Source: Ipomoea triloba
Taxonomy: Eukaryota; Streptophyta; Magnoliopsida; Solanales; Convolvulaceae
Assembly (NCBI RefSeq): GCF_003576645.1
Contig: NC_044930.1
Location: 421,161-485,160 of the forward strand
Direction of reading: 5' to 3'
Length of the DNA stretch: 64,000 nt
The translations under genes and the position numbers were made by a program. The stretch's first letter is position 1; every line of letters begins with the position of its first letter. This document shows, in pieces, positions 48,343 to 59,386 of this stretch. The notes beneath the pieces are model-generated. The model made no database searches. It had not been told where the DNA came from and worked only from the letters and a program-made list of their open reading frames with translations.

Positions 48343-49380
48343 TTTATAGGCATATTCTAGGTTACGTTATTGTTTACGTACTTCTTGATATGTTTGATTG
48401 ATAATTATTGGTTCTATTATATGTGATTTGCTTCGTTTATCTCTTCTTTCTGTCTCTTTTCTATTTAATACTTGATATAGGTCATATATCATGTATATAT
48501 ATTTTCAAAAATATAATTAATTAACATTGATTTTCTATACTTGGATACCGAAATTCAAACAAAACTACATGAACTATGACAAAGTCACATCATTAACATC
48601 TACTATTAAAAGTCAATGCAACCTTTTTGATGGGATCTCAAGAATTTGAAGATCAACTTGGAACTCTCCACGTTTGTTGTTAGCTAATTAGCTTAGCATA
48701 CCTATTATGCTCTCGATGTATATATAATTAACAAATTTAATACGAAGTAATTAAATAAATGAAATGTTGAGTATTGGTTATGTGAGAAATAAATTTGGTA
48801 ATGGTTAAGTGACAATAGATATAGTCATCTAATATATATGATATATATTCAACAAATAATCCAATATAATTTTGCCAAACACCCCATGCTTATATACACC
48901 ATCTAACTTGTGGCAATTAATTAGGTTTGGTAATGGTTAAGTGACAATTATATATATTTGGTAATAGTTATGTGGCAATTAAATTTGGTAAAGGTTAAGT
49001 GACAAAAAATTTAGTCATTAGCTAATAATAAAAATGGGATTTTCGTGTCTTAATAAAACTTTTAACATAACTTACCAAACACTCCAATATAATTTGTAAT
49101 GTTGTTCGTGAAACTAATAACAAATTATCAAAATTAATAATTTTTTTCTCTCGAATTGGTATGTAATCTCCGTGTTTATTGTCATTAATAAATACACTAA
49201 TAGGGCCCTATTTTATTTGGCAAAATATTAATTGAATTCGAAATTGGTCTGCAGAATCTATTGGATCATTAATGCAATCTTTAATTTATTTGAAATTGTT
49301 TTTGGGTAAAGTCGTAAAGATCAAAGGAATGAAATTTGTTTGAAATTGAGGGAGTAAACGGTAAATATGTATGTGGCAAA
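48343..49380. other. AT-rich intergenic DNA
   Basis: No gene. A loosely repeated phrase, TTTGGTAATGGTTAAGTGAC, occurs about four times in 48780-49015 with variation. Confidence 0.5.
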
Positions 49381-49551
49381 CTATTCTACGGATCTGAGTT
49401 CACCTTGCAAGGTGAATCTGCTTCTAAAATACACAATTTACATATTGAATGTTCAAAATTTATATACTGAATATTTATATTTGAATATTCAGAATTTAGT
49501 ATATAAATGGACACGAATCCACTTGCAAGGTGAACTTGGATCCATGGTATA
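49381..49551. mobile_element. MITE-like element (TTATACCATGGATC / TTCACCTTGCAAG family)
   Basis: Left end CGGATCTGAGTTCACCTTGC; the inverse of the right end reads TTATACCATGGATCCAAGTT followed by CACCTTGCAAG. The core contains repeated ATTGAATGTTC- and TATTCAG-like AT-rich sequence. A close relative lies at 57418-57575 and single ends at 59880 and 61255. Confidence 0.6.
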
Positions 49552-49958
49552 AATATTGTGTATATGCAGGCGGGGAGGGTGGCGAAAAGGGAAGACTGAA
49601 GACGTGTTGTTGCGTCAGCACCTGGTAATAAGAGCGGAGAACGGGGGAGGGGCAAAACGGGAAAGAGAGAGGTAATGTACAAGTGTAAAAGCAAGAAAAA
49701 TTAAAGAAAAAAGAAGGGTATTTTTGCATGCATAACTCGGAAATAGAGGCCTAAACAAGGTGACGCTTGTCGTGCCTGTGATGTGGCCACCATTTCTCAC
49801 CAATTCTAGCTCTTCCCAGACTGCCCTTCACCCCACGCCCCACCCCCCACCACCCTTAAATACACTCGATTGCCTCTTTAATTCGATCATATATGCAAAC
49901 TGAGAGATTTCACTTTGATGGGTTTTGGAAGTAGAGGCTAGGGGGCCGATTTGGAAAT

Positions 49959-52900
49959 ATGAAAAGGATGGAGGGGTTGAAGAAAAGAGTGTGGAAATCG
50001 TCTTCCTCGTCGTCGTCAAGTACGAGGTTGTTGTGGATTACGGCGCCGTTACTGATTCTGGTCGGTTTGGTGGTGGCTTTGGGGAGTTCCAACGCTTCTT
50101 CTAGTTGGGTTTTTGCTGACAGCTATTATCCGTGGAGTTGGGGTCCTTTTCTTGCTCGTAATCAAATTCCCGGTTCTCATTCGCCGGCGCCGGCGCCGGC
50201 GAATGATAGTTCTACCCAGCCGCCGTCAACTTTTCCGTCGGTGGTAACGGCTGAAAACGGTGGCGGTGGAAAGATATTAGCTTATAATTCTAGTATCAAC
50301 AGCTCTGCTTCACCACTCCACTTTGAATCTCAAGAAATAAAACAGCCTGTAAGGATTTTTTATTTTTTATTTTTTACTTTTTACTTCTAATTTTGTATTT
50401 TTCTCTCTCTATTTCCTTTTTAATTGCCTTAATTCTCGTTGTATTAATGATTAATTTGATTAAAACTTTGACTCAACTTTGACTACATAGTAAATGATGG
50501 GTCTTTATCTCTTAAAGGCGGCGTTTTTAAGGTTTAGAACACAATATTATGTGGCTAACCTCCAACCAGCCAATTGTCTTGGTAACTGCAAGGCTCTAAA
50601 TTCAATTCGACCCATATTAGCATTCTAGCATTCTTGATTTGAGCATTCTATATTAGCATTTTTTATTTATATAATCAGTTATGATAATCTAAGCTGATTT
50701 ATCTACTTATTTACTTCTGATTTGTGTAGCAATGTGGGTAAATTAAAGCACACAACGTAGGTCGTAGGTTGTCTCTATCTCCAACGGATCAGAAGCACGT
50801 GTTTAAGGATGCCAAAAGTAGCTTAGGTCGACTGTAAATATGTATATATGTGCACTGTGCACAAACGTATATATCCCCACACGGAAAGAAATACATGTGC
50901 CATCTGATACTAGCTGTATTAGGCAAATCCCTAGGAAGAAGGAAAAAAAGTGAAAGGGGGCGAGACTCCTTTCTGTTTACAAAATCTGTTCTTTTCTTGG
51001 TGAGTTTGGGCCAGGCAAGAAAATTAGTTACAATCTTGTATACCATATATTACTATACTCCAATAACTCATATTGTTAGTGTTGGTACACAATTAATTGT
51101 ATATATATTTAATTTCGTTGTACCAATGCTATACTATTGACTTAGGTGCGAACTATCCACAACCAACCGGTAACTTAGAAGTTAGAATGTACTATTGACA
51201 CGGAGCCCAGTAACTTAGAATGTGTCTCCAACATGTAACTTAGAAGTTGTAATGTACTATTGACACGTAGCCCAGTAACTTAGAATGTACTACTGACATG
51301 GGCGCTAACTAGCTGTTACCAGTCACATCTATTGAAACATGGGCTAACACCAATGGTTACCTTATCTAGTTTAGAATGCACTATTGACACAAATGCTGGC
51401 TAGCATCCACCAGTAACCTATAATGTACTATTGACACAGATGCTGGCTAGCATAGACCAGTAACCTATAATGCACTATTGACAAAAGTGTTGGTCATAGA
51501 ATTTACTATTGACCCAGGTGCTGACCAACACAATAGAATGTACTATTGATACTGGTGTCAATTGGGGAGGCTGGATTAATATTGATTGTTTATTTGTCTA
51601 ACAGGATATACAAAAGGAAGAAGAGTTGAATATCTCATCGAGTATTCCCAGCATAATTTCATCTTCCAACGAAACCCAAACTCCTCTACAAGTAACAATC
51701 AAAAGGAAGTTCAGGAATCTGGAAAGGCTGGAAGCTAATCTGGGAAAAGCTAGGGCTACAATAAGAGCAGCTGTGCATGGAATAAACCAAACAGACGACC
51801 CTGACTATGTTCCCACTGGCCCGGTCTACTGGAATGCCAATGTTTTCCACAGGTTATCATCCACTAAAACAACGTTGTACTGAGATAGATATACTTCAAT
51901 TTACTTAACGTTTTCAGTTTTTGTCTGATCTCCGATCCTAATGGAAAAGCAGGAGTTACTTGGAAATGGAGAAGCAGTTCAAGATATTTGTGTATGAAGA
52001 GGGAGAACCCCCAGTTTTTCACAACGGGCCTTGCAAAAGCATTTATGCAAGTGAAGGCAACTTCATTTACCATATGGAGACTTCGCCATTTCGCACGAGA
52101 GATCCAGAGATGGCCCACGTATTCTTCCTTCCAATCAGTATAACAGCAATAGTGCACTTTGTTTATGACAGAAGTGTGCACAGCAAAGAACATTGGCTTC
52201 CGATGAAACAGACAGTCAGCGATTACATTAATCTTGTTGCTGGAAAGTATCCTTACTGGAATCGAAGCCTGGGAGCTGATCATTTCATGCTTGCATGCCA
52301 TGATTGGGTAAGTATATATCACAGCTTCATCAATAGCTTGCATGGTTCTTGATGCGTTTGTGTGGTATATTTCTTTTTGGGTGAGGAGAGTAACCCGCAG
52401 CCACTACCTAAAGGTATGCATTGGATAAACTGATTAGGTACATTTACTTTGTGACCTTAGCAACACAGGACCACAATGAGGTAGGATATGTATTGATTAA
52501 ACCTCGTCTTGTGACCTTAGTAGGCATAGGACCAGGGGACCACAATGAGGTAAATCAACTTAGGTTGTCCATAACTGACTTATGGGTTATGACTAGCTTA
52601 AATCGGTAAGACTAATAGACAGCTTTCAATAAGAGTTGAATTGAACTTGTAATCTTGTGTTGCCAAGTTAACCGACCAACTTAATTGTGGTATATTTTTA
52701 ATTCCGGAAAGATTGTTGCAGGGGCCTGAGATTTCTAAGGCTGTTCCTGAGCTATTCAAGAACTCAATCCGAGCATTGTGCAATGCGAATACCTCAGAAG
52801 GGTTTAAGCCCTCTAAGGATGTCTCGATCCCAGAGATCCTTCTTCCTGGAGGTACAACCCACGGCCTGATCGGCGGCCCCTCGCCATCACGGCGGTCAAT

Positions 52901-53396
52901 CCTGGCTTTCTTTGCCGGAGGGCTTCACGGTCCCATAAGGCCAATCCTCCTAGAGCATTGGGAGAACAAAGACAACGACATTCAAGTTCATAGGTACCTT
53001 CCCAAGGGCATTTCGTACTATGACATGCTGAGAAAGACCAAGTTCTGCATATGTCCCAGTGGGTACGAGGTTGCCAGTCCAAGAATGGTGGAAGCTCTTT
53101 ACACAGGCTGTGTCCCTGTGCTCATCAAGGACCACTACGTCGCGCCTTTCAGCGACGTCTTGAACTGGAAGGCCTTCTCCGTGGAAATCCCGGTGGAAGA
53201 CATTCCAAACCTGAAGAAAATCCTCACCGGAATATCACAGAGAAGGTACATTAGATTGCAGAGGAGAGGGTTGATAGCCAGACGACATTTCGAGGTGAAT
53301 TTGCCTCCGAAGAGGTACGATGTTACTCACATGATTCTTCACTCTGCGTGGCTTAGGCGATTGAATGTCCGACTTCATGGCATTGAAGATACTTGA
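49959..53396 (+). CDS. Exostosin-like glycosyltransferase, GT47, cluster gene 1
   Basis: Type II Golgi membrane glycosyltransferase of the plant exostosin family (substrate unknown; relatives act on cell-wall polysaccharides). Exons 49959-50348, 51605-51852, 51953-52307, 52722-53396; 1668 nt, 555 aa. A poly-Ser stretch (residues 14-21) precedes one membrane segment (about 24-42), then a Pro/Ser-rich stem, a short coiled region NLERLEANLGKARATIR, and the catalytic domain from YLEMEKQFKIFVYEEGEPPV through HFMLACHDW, NTSEGFKP and CPSGYEVASPRMVEALYTGC to the C-terminus. Exon borders are the same as in the other cluster genes. The longest stem of the four. Intron 1 has a minisatellite; intron 3 a SINE-like sequence. 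Confidence 0.92.
50520..50745 (-). mobile_element. SINE-like or tRNA-derived fragment in GT47 gene 1 intron 1
   Basis: Contains GGCTAACCTCCAACCAGCCA and CTCTAAATTCAATTCGACCC, resembling degenerate tRNA-type boxes found in other fragments of this window. Ends and strand are uncertain. Confidence 0.3.
51160..51560. repeat. Degenerate minisatellite in GT47 gene 1 intron 1
   Basis: The phrase AATGTACTATTGACAC recurs about eight times with variations, separated by TGCTGGCTAGCAT- and CCAGTAACCTA-like blocks, with a period near 45-50 bp that becomes irregular at both ends. Confidence 0.75.
52375..52690 (+). mobile_element. SINE-like sequence in GT47 gene 1 intron 3
   Basis: Shares ordered phrases with 63405-63560 (GATTAGGTA/TTAGGTAAACTCG, TGTGACCTTAG, GGACCACAATGAGGTA, AGAGTTGAATTGAACTTGTA-like end). 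Both copies lie in intron 3 of GT47 genes. An internal part (TTGTGACCTTAG ... GGACCACAATGAGGTA) is doubled. Confidence 0.4.
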
Positions 53397-53967
53397 GATA
53401 GAATTGAAATGACAACATATAGATATATATAGTGCTTTGCTTTCTTATGTTTACTGTGCAGGAAAAACTGGAAAATGGAATATGTGTTGGCTCATGTCTA
53501 CGTACGTAGTATCTGTACGTGTTCCATAAATTTGTCGGGGTAAGTAGTATTTGTTTTGTCAAAGGAAAAAAGGTGTAACTTATGCTGTTTTCAGTGCTTT
53601 GCTATATACTCCATGGCGATTTGTCATCTTATTCAATAAACTCCAGCATAATTCAGTTGGATGATAACATGGAACAAAAGCTATTATTGTGTGTCAAAGT
53701 TTTTTTCCAACTCAATATAATGTGTTCCTATATTTGATCATTAATTTCTCATTTATCTATTATTTAGTTTGAGTATATAATATATAAAATTAAACTTTGG
53801 AGATACAATTTAATCCAACTTAAATCAATAGTCGACCTTAGTCAAAATATTATTTCAAAATGATTTTTTTAATACTACTGAATCTCTTACAATGTAGTAT
53901 CTTGTGCATTTCAAGACATTGGTCTAGTGGATGATAAGTTTCATTTAAGGCGCTAATTAAAATAGCT
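53397..53967. other. Convergent 3' flanks of GT47 genes 1 and 2
   Basis: AT-rich and non-coding; no repeat recognised. Confidence 0.6.
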
Positions 53968-55867
53968 TTAAGTTTCATGAACTTCAATGTTGAGTCTTCT
54001 TAGCCAAATGGAATGAAGAATCATGTGAAAAACATCGTACCGTTTCGGGGGAAAGTTCACTTCAAAGTGCTTCCTAACTTGAGTGCCCCTCTTCTGCATC
54101 CTTAAATATTTTCTCTGAGGTATACTCAACAGAATCTTCTTAAGATTCGGAATCTCCTTCACCGGAATATCCACAGCAAACGTGTCCCAATTCAAGACAT
54201 CCGCGAACGGTTTCGCGTAATGGTCTTTTATCAGCACAGGAACACATCCCATGTACAGCGCCTCCACCATCCTCGGACTAGCAACCTCGTACCCGCTGGG
54301 ACAGATGCAGTACTTGCTCTTTCGGATCATCCCATAATACGACAAGTTGTTCGGAAGATACTCGTGAATCTGCACTTCTGTATCCTTGTTTTCCCACGTC
54401 TCCATCATCACTTGTCTAATGTAGCCATGGATTCCTCCGGCGTAAAACACCAACAAAGAACGGTCCCACGACGGCGGCCCTCCGATCAATCCCTCCATGT
54501 TTCCTTGAGGAAGATAGATTTCCGGCAACGACACATCTATAGAAGGCTTGAATCCTTCCGATGTGTTCGCGTTACAGAGAACCCTGATCGAGTTCTTGTA
54601 CAGATTTCGAACTGCACGGGAAATTTTGGGGGCCTGCAACAATAACCCATTTCTAGTACAGTTCTAATCTCGTTAACTGAATCAGACATTTCTAGTACAG
54701 TTCTAATCTCATTAATTGAATCAGACATTTCTAGTGCACTTCTAATCTCCTTAACTGAACCAGTCATTTCTAGTGCAGTTCTAATCTCCTTAATTGAATC
54801 AGACATTTCTAGTACAATTCTAATCTCGTTAACTGAATCAGACATGAAGGAGCAAAAATTAAGGTTAACATATATATCATACCCAATCATGACAAGCGAG
54901 CATGAAATGATCATAGCCGAGGCTTCGGTTCCAATAAGGATACTTTCTAGAGATGTTGTGTATATAGTCCGCCGCTGTGTTTTGCATTGGTTTCTTTTGA
55001 TGGGAATCAACGATGTAGACATAGCTAACCAATGAGTAAACACTGAATGGGAGGAAAAAGACATGAGCTTTCTCGGGATCTTTGGTGACAAATTTGCTCA
55101 TCTCAATCTGATGAATGAGGATTCCTTCAATGCCCAGAATTCCCTGACTGGAGCAGTAGTGGAACACCGGTGGCTCACCTTCTTCATAAACATATATTCT
55201 AAAATGCTTTTCCATTTCTAGGTAGCTCCTGAAATCAATAGCTGTAATTAGATACCTTTCCCTAATTTCTCGTGTTTTCGTGCTACATAGTATAGTTATC
55301 TGCCAAGATCTTATGGTCTAGTGACACCAGATTGCATGAAAGGGGTGAGTTCGAGTTTCAGTGGAGATGATATTGACTCTTTATACTTCAGTAGGTAGGT
55401 TGAAAAAGTAATTATCAACAGAACAGAGTCAATAGTACTAAAAAAAAACATTATCTTAGAAAATGAAGGTGGCAATATTACCTGTGAAATGCCTGAGGAT
55501 TCCGATACATCGGACCACTGGGAACATAGTCAGGGTCCTCAAACGTTTGATTTTCACTTTGGGCTTGTCTGATTGCAGCTCTAACTTGTCTGAGAACAGC
55601 CTCAACCCTCTCCAATTTGCTCAATTTTTTCAGTGCATTGGCAGAGTTGCTGAGGTCAGAAGTGATTGAAACATTTGTTGTAGAAGGAAGAGAAAACCCC
55701 AGCGGCCATGGAAAGTTTTCTTGAGAAAAAACCAAACCAGAACCCCTAGAACTGTGGATTGCAAAAAACCCAGACACCAAAATCAATTGCATTAGGATTA
55801 TACACAGAACTCTCGAGGAAGACGATGATGATTTCCTCATTGCAGAAACTCTGTTACAAACATTCAT
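53968..55867 (-). CDS. Exostosin-like glycosyltransferase, GT47, cluster gene 2
   Basis: Exons in gene order 55867-55482, 55228-54883, 54633-53968; 1398 nt, 465 aa. Same layout as its neighbours but the intron between the stem exons is absent, so the first exon holds membrane anchor (about residues 20-38), short stem, KLSKLERVEAVLRQVRAAIR and the DPDYVPSGPMYRNP block. The catalytic part has YVYEEGEPPVFHY, HFMLACHDW, NANTSEGFKP and CPSGYEVASPRMVEALYMGC. It ends RRLNIEVHET. The Met at residue 10 is an alternative start. Intron 2 contains a 39-bp minisatellite and intron 1 a SINE-like sequence. Confidence 0.92.
54648..54842. repeat. 39-bp minisatellite, five units, in GT47 gene 2 intron
   Basis: Units start at 54648, 54687, 54726, 54765 and 54804, each CATTTCTAGT...TCTAATCTC...GAATCAGA. 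The unit is a multiple of three and one minus-strand frame stays open across the array, but that frame is not the frame of the flanking exons. Confidence 0.92.
55290..55430 (+). mobile_element. SINE-like sequence in GT47 gene 2 intron 1
   Basis: Has GGTCTAGTGAC (A-box-like) and GTTCGAGTTTCAGTGG (B-box-like), then ATATTGACTC and GGTTGAAAAAGTA, the same order as at 7861-8037. Confidence 0.45.
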
Positions 55868-56550
55868 TTTTCTTTTCTTGCTTTCTCTTCTCTCTCATTC
55901 ACTCTTTTCCCTTACTAGCTTGTAACTTTCTTGATATGATTTTAGCTTTGGCTTTTCTAGTAAGGAATCTTGCCATTGATTTCTGACTTGAAAACTGAAG
56001 TTTTGGATGCTATAGCAGATCTACTGATTTCATTTCTTGGTCGGAGAAGGTGAAACTTTTTGTTTGGAAAACTCTGCATAATTTTTTACCAGCTTTTTCT
56101 TTTTTGGTTTCCAGCTAGTTTTCTCATTATAACCAAATATTAGTATACAAAACGGTTATATAAGTGGGTATAGTCGAGCTCGCGTGAGTAGCTCAGTTGA
56201 TTTTTACTTTTTAGGTGACTGATTGTAAGCAAGGAAGTATTGCTTGAGTAACTCAGTTGATTTTTAATTTTTAGGTGACTGATTGTAAGTAAGGAGGTAG
56301 AATTCCAGCAACTACTGCAGTATGGGAGTATCAATCTCTTGTGGGGTGTGTGGTTTTTTGTAAGCACCTGGTCCATTCTGAGTCATCGTGAGTTACTCAA
56401 TCTTATCGACCCGAAGTATGGAGTTCTGGGACAAGAGATTTCACATTTTATGGGCAAATTTGATAAAATGGAATGGATAAATAACATTTAGACATTGATC
56501 ATTTTTCCCTAAGAATGTATGCAATGTAACAGCAAATTAAATGCATATCA
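55868..56550. other. Spacer between GT47 genes 2 and 3, with a 60-bp direct duplication
   Basis: 56185-56244 and 56245-56304 are near-identical (GAGTA.CTCAGTTGATTTTT ... AGGTGACTGATTGTAAG). They belong to a SINE-like block running to about 56400, with ATCAATCTCTTGTGG and GAGTTACTCAAT, phrases also seen near 58300-58380. Confidence 0.6.
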
Positions 56551-59386
56551 TCATGATGTTCCTTGTGTGTCATGGACTTGAATGTTGAGTCTTCTGAGCC
56601 AGATCGAATGAAGAATCATGTGAAAAACATCGTACCGTTTCGGGGGAAAGTTCACTTCAAAATGCCTCCGAACTTGAATGCCCCTCTTCTGCATCCTTAA
56701 ATATTTCCTCTGAGGTATACTCAACAGAATCTTCTTAAGATTCGGAATCTCCTTCACCGGAATATCCACCGCAAACGTGTCCCAATTCAAGACATCCGCG
56801 AACGGTTTCGCGTAATGGTCTTTTATCAACACAGGAACACATCCCATGTACAGCGCCTCCACCATCCTCGGACTAGCAACCTCGTACCCGCTAGGACAGA
56901 TGCAGTACTTGCTCTTTCGGATCATCCCATAATACGACACTTTCTTCTTGTTGAGATACTCGTGGATCTCCACTTCTGGGTCTTTGTTTTCCCAGGTCTC
57001 CATTAGTACTTGTCTGATGTAGCCGTGGATTCCTCCGGCGTAAAACACCAGCACGGAACGCTTCGACGGCGACGGCCCTCCGATCAGGCCGTCCATGTTT
57101 CCTTTTGGAAGATAGATTTCCGGCAATGACACGTCTTTGGAAGGCTTGAATCCTTCCGATGTGTTCGCGTTACACAACACCCTTATCGAGTTCTTGAACA
57201 GCTTTGGAATGGCATTGGAAATCGTCGGAGCCTGCAATAATCAATTTAATTTCCACCTAAATCTTGGAAATGTGAGTCGAGATGTGGGGTTCTAGGGCTT
57301 TTCTTGTCCCAGAACCCCACATCTGGACTCAACATGATAATGAAGAGATAAACGGGTCATTCAACAACCCATCAACCCATTAAGTTAGAGAATCCACCAC
57401 ATTAGGCGTTAATAGTTATACCATGGATTAGAGTTCACCTTGCAAAGTGGACTCGTCACAATTTAATTACATATTGAATGTTCACAATTTATCTATTGGT
57501 GAATTGTGAACATTCAATATATAAATTGAAAACATTCAGTATGTAAATTGTGTATTTTGGATCTGCGTCCACGAATAAGTGTTTCCACATGACAGTTGAC
57601 GACCTATGTTCTTGCCTAAAATTTACTACCCAAGAGCTCACGGTGTTTTCAAACAGCAACGCTAGACCCTAGCTATGTCTTTAATTATAATTCATTACTC
57701 AAGAATCAATTGAGTTGTTCTAATACCGGACACTACAAGTCTACAAGAATAAGATGTTGTTAATAAGGTGCATACATACCCAATCATGACAGGCGAGCAT
57801 GAAATGGTCATAGCCGAGGCTTCGGTTCCAGTATGGGTACTTTGTAGAGATGCCATCTATGTAGTCTCTAGCTGTATTTTGCATAGGCCCCCATGCATGG
57901 GATTCACGTACGAACACAAACTGAACAAGCGAATAGGTACTGAAGGGGAGGAAAAAGACATGAGCTTTTTCTGGGTTTTTGGTGAGAAATTTGCTGATCT
58001 CAAGCTGATGAATCAGGATTCCTTCAATGCCCAGAATTCCCTTACTGAAAGTGTAATGAAACACCGGCGGCTCACCTTCTTCATAAATGAATATTCTGAA
58101 CCGTTTTTCCATCTCTAAGTAGCTCCTGAAATCATTGCCAAAAACACAAAAATGTTCTGTCTTTTTCAACTAACCATTCTTGCAGTGATATCAAATGACT
58201 ATTGAGTAAAGTAATTAAGTTGGTAGCTCGATTGGCCTGGTTTCTAGATAGCAAATTATTGATAACAAGGTAAGAACATAAAATCGAATCCTAACAGTCA
58301 AAGTGTGGAGTTCTACTCTCTTGTGGACACCAAGCGCAAATCCTTCCATTTATGAGTCACATTTACTCAATACTAAATATGACTGCGATTCTATTATGGT
58401 TCAATTCGAATACCCGAACCATTTGTCACAATTCTGGAAATGATTTTCTAAATTCTATTTTTAAAATTTTTTTTTTTTAAATAGTCCAAATTTAACAATT
58501 AATGTTTTTCACTAAATCCAAAATTCTCTATTATTATTTAAAAAAAAAATTCAGTTCGAAACCAAAACCAACAAGTTTCGAACCCGAACTAGCTGTTTCA
58601 ATTCTCAAATTTAATAAACCAGAACCTTTTGACTCTTCTAAGTTTCGTTTCTGTTTCTGAACCTTAACCAGAGCGGTCTTTACGATTTCTGTTTCAACTT
58701 GATTACTATAATGTCTGGTTATATTTGAACCGATCGAACCGTAGTCAGTTTTACCCATAACTATTGGGGCAAAAGAATTTCATAACTTGTAGACAAGTAA
58801 AGCAATTAATTAAGCTGTGATTACCTGTGAAATGCCCTGGGATTCCTGTACATTGGACCACTAGGAACATAGTCAGGTTCCTCAAACGTTTGATTTCCAC
58901 TTTTGGCTTCTCTAATTGCAGCTCTAACTCGTGTGAGACCGGCTTCAACTCTCTCCAAATTGCTCAACTTTTTTAGTACATTGGCAGTTTCCGGAACCTT
59001 ATGGGAGTTATGGCTACTGTTTGTAGAAGTTGAAACTTCAGGCTCCTTTCTGGTTATATCCAGGTTGTGTTCCTCCTTAATCCCCACAAAATTAAGGAAA
59101 ATTTTGAGAGTTTTAACGATACCCACAACATAAAATAATCCAAATACGAAGTTTCACAAAATAAATGGAGTCTTACTGGCTTTTGAGGCTCTGCAGCTTC
59201 CATGGAAGAGTGAGAAAAACCCAACCCTGTCTGGTTTTCATGGGAAATTGCGAAGTCAGAACCGCTAAAATTGTGAATGGTAAGAGACCCATAAAACAAT
59301 ATCAACGGCAGTACGATAATACACGAAACTTTTGTGGAAGACGATGATGTTTCCCACCATGAAGAAACTTTGTTCCAAATATCCAT
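56551..59386 (-). CDS. Exostosin-like glycosyltransferase, GT47, cluster gene 3
   Basis: Exons in gene order 59386-59177, 59075-58825, 58125-57780, 57231-56551; 1488 nt, 495 aa. A membrane anchor at about residues 20-37 (VSCIIVLPLILFYGS), a stem with KLSNLERVEAGLTRVRAAIR, then the GT47 catalytic part with IYEEGEPPVFHYTFS, HFMLACHDW, NANTSEGFKP, GYIRQVLMETWENKD and CPSGYEVASPRMVEALYMGC. Its catalytic exons are very close to gene 2, and exon 3 is very close to gene 4, so these arose by recent local duplication and inversion. Intron 3 has a MITE and intron 2 SINE-like sequence. Confidence 0.92.
57418..57575. mobile_element. MITE-like element in GT47 gene 3 intron 3
   Basis: Begins TTATACCATGGATTAGAGTT then CACCTTGCAAAGTGGACTCG, with inner CATATTGAATGTTCACAATT and an inverted GTGAACATTCAATATATAAA; the far end near GGATCTGCGTCCACG is degraded. 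Same family as 49381-49551. Confidence 0.55.
58200..58385. mobile_element. SINE-like sequence in GT47 gene 3 intron 2
   Basis: Contains GGTAGCTCGATTGGCCTGG, AAATCGAATCCTAACAG and CTCTTGTGGACACCAAGC, similar in order to the block at 56245-56400. Approximate limits. Confidence 0.35.

Noticed and set aside
54537..55091. 184-codon frame with a 13-residue repeat on the minus strand
   Set aside because: It runs across an intron minisatellite and overlaps two GT47 exons in the wrong phase.
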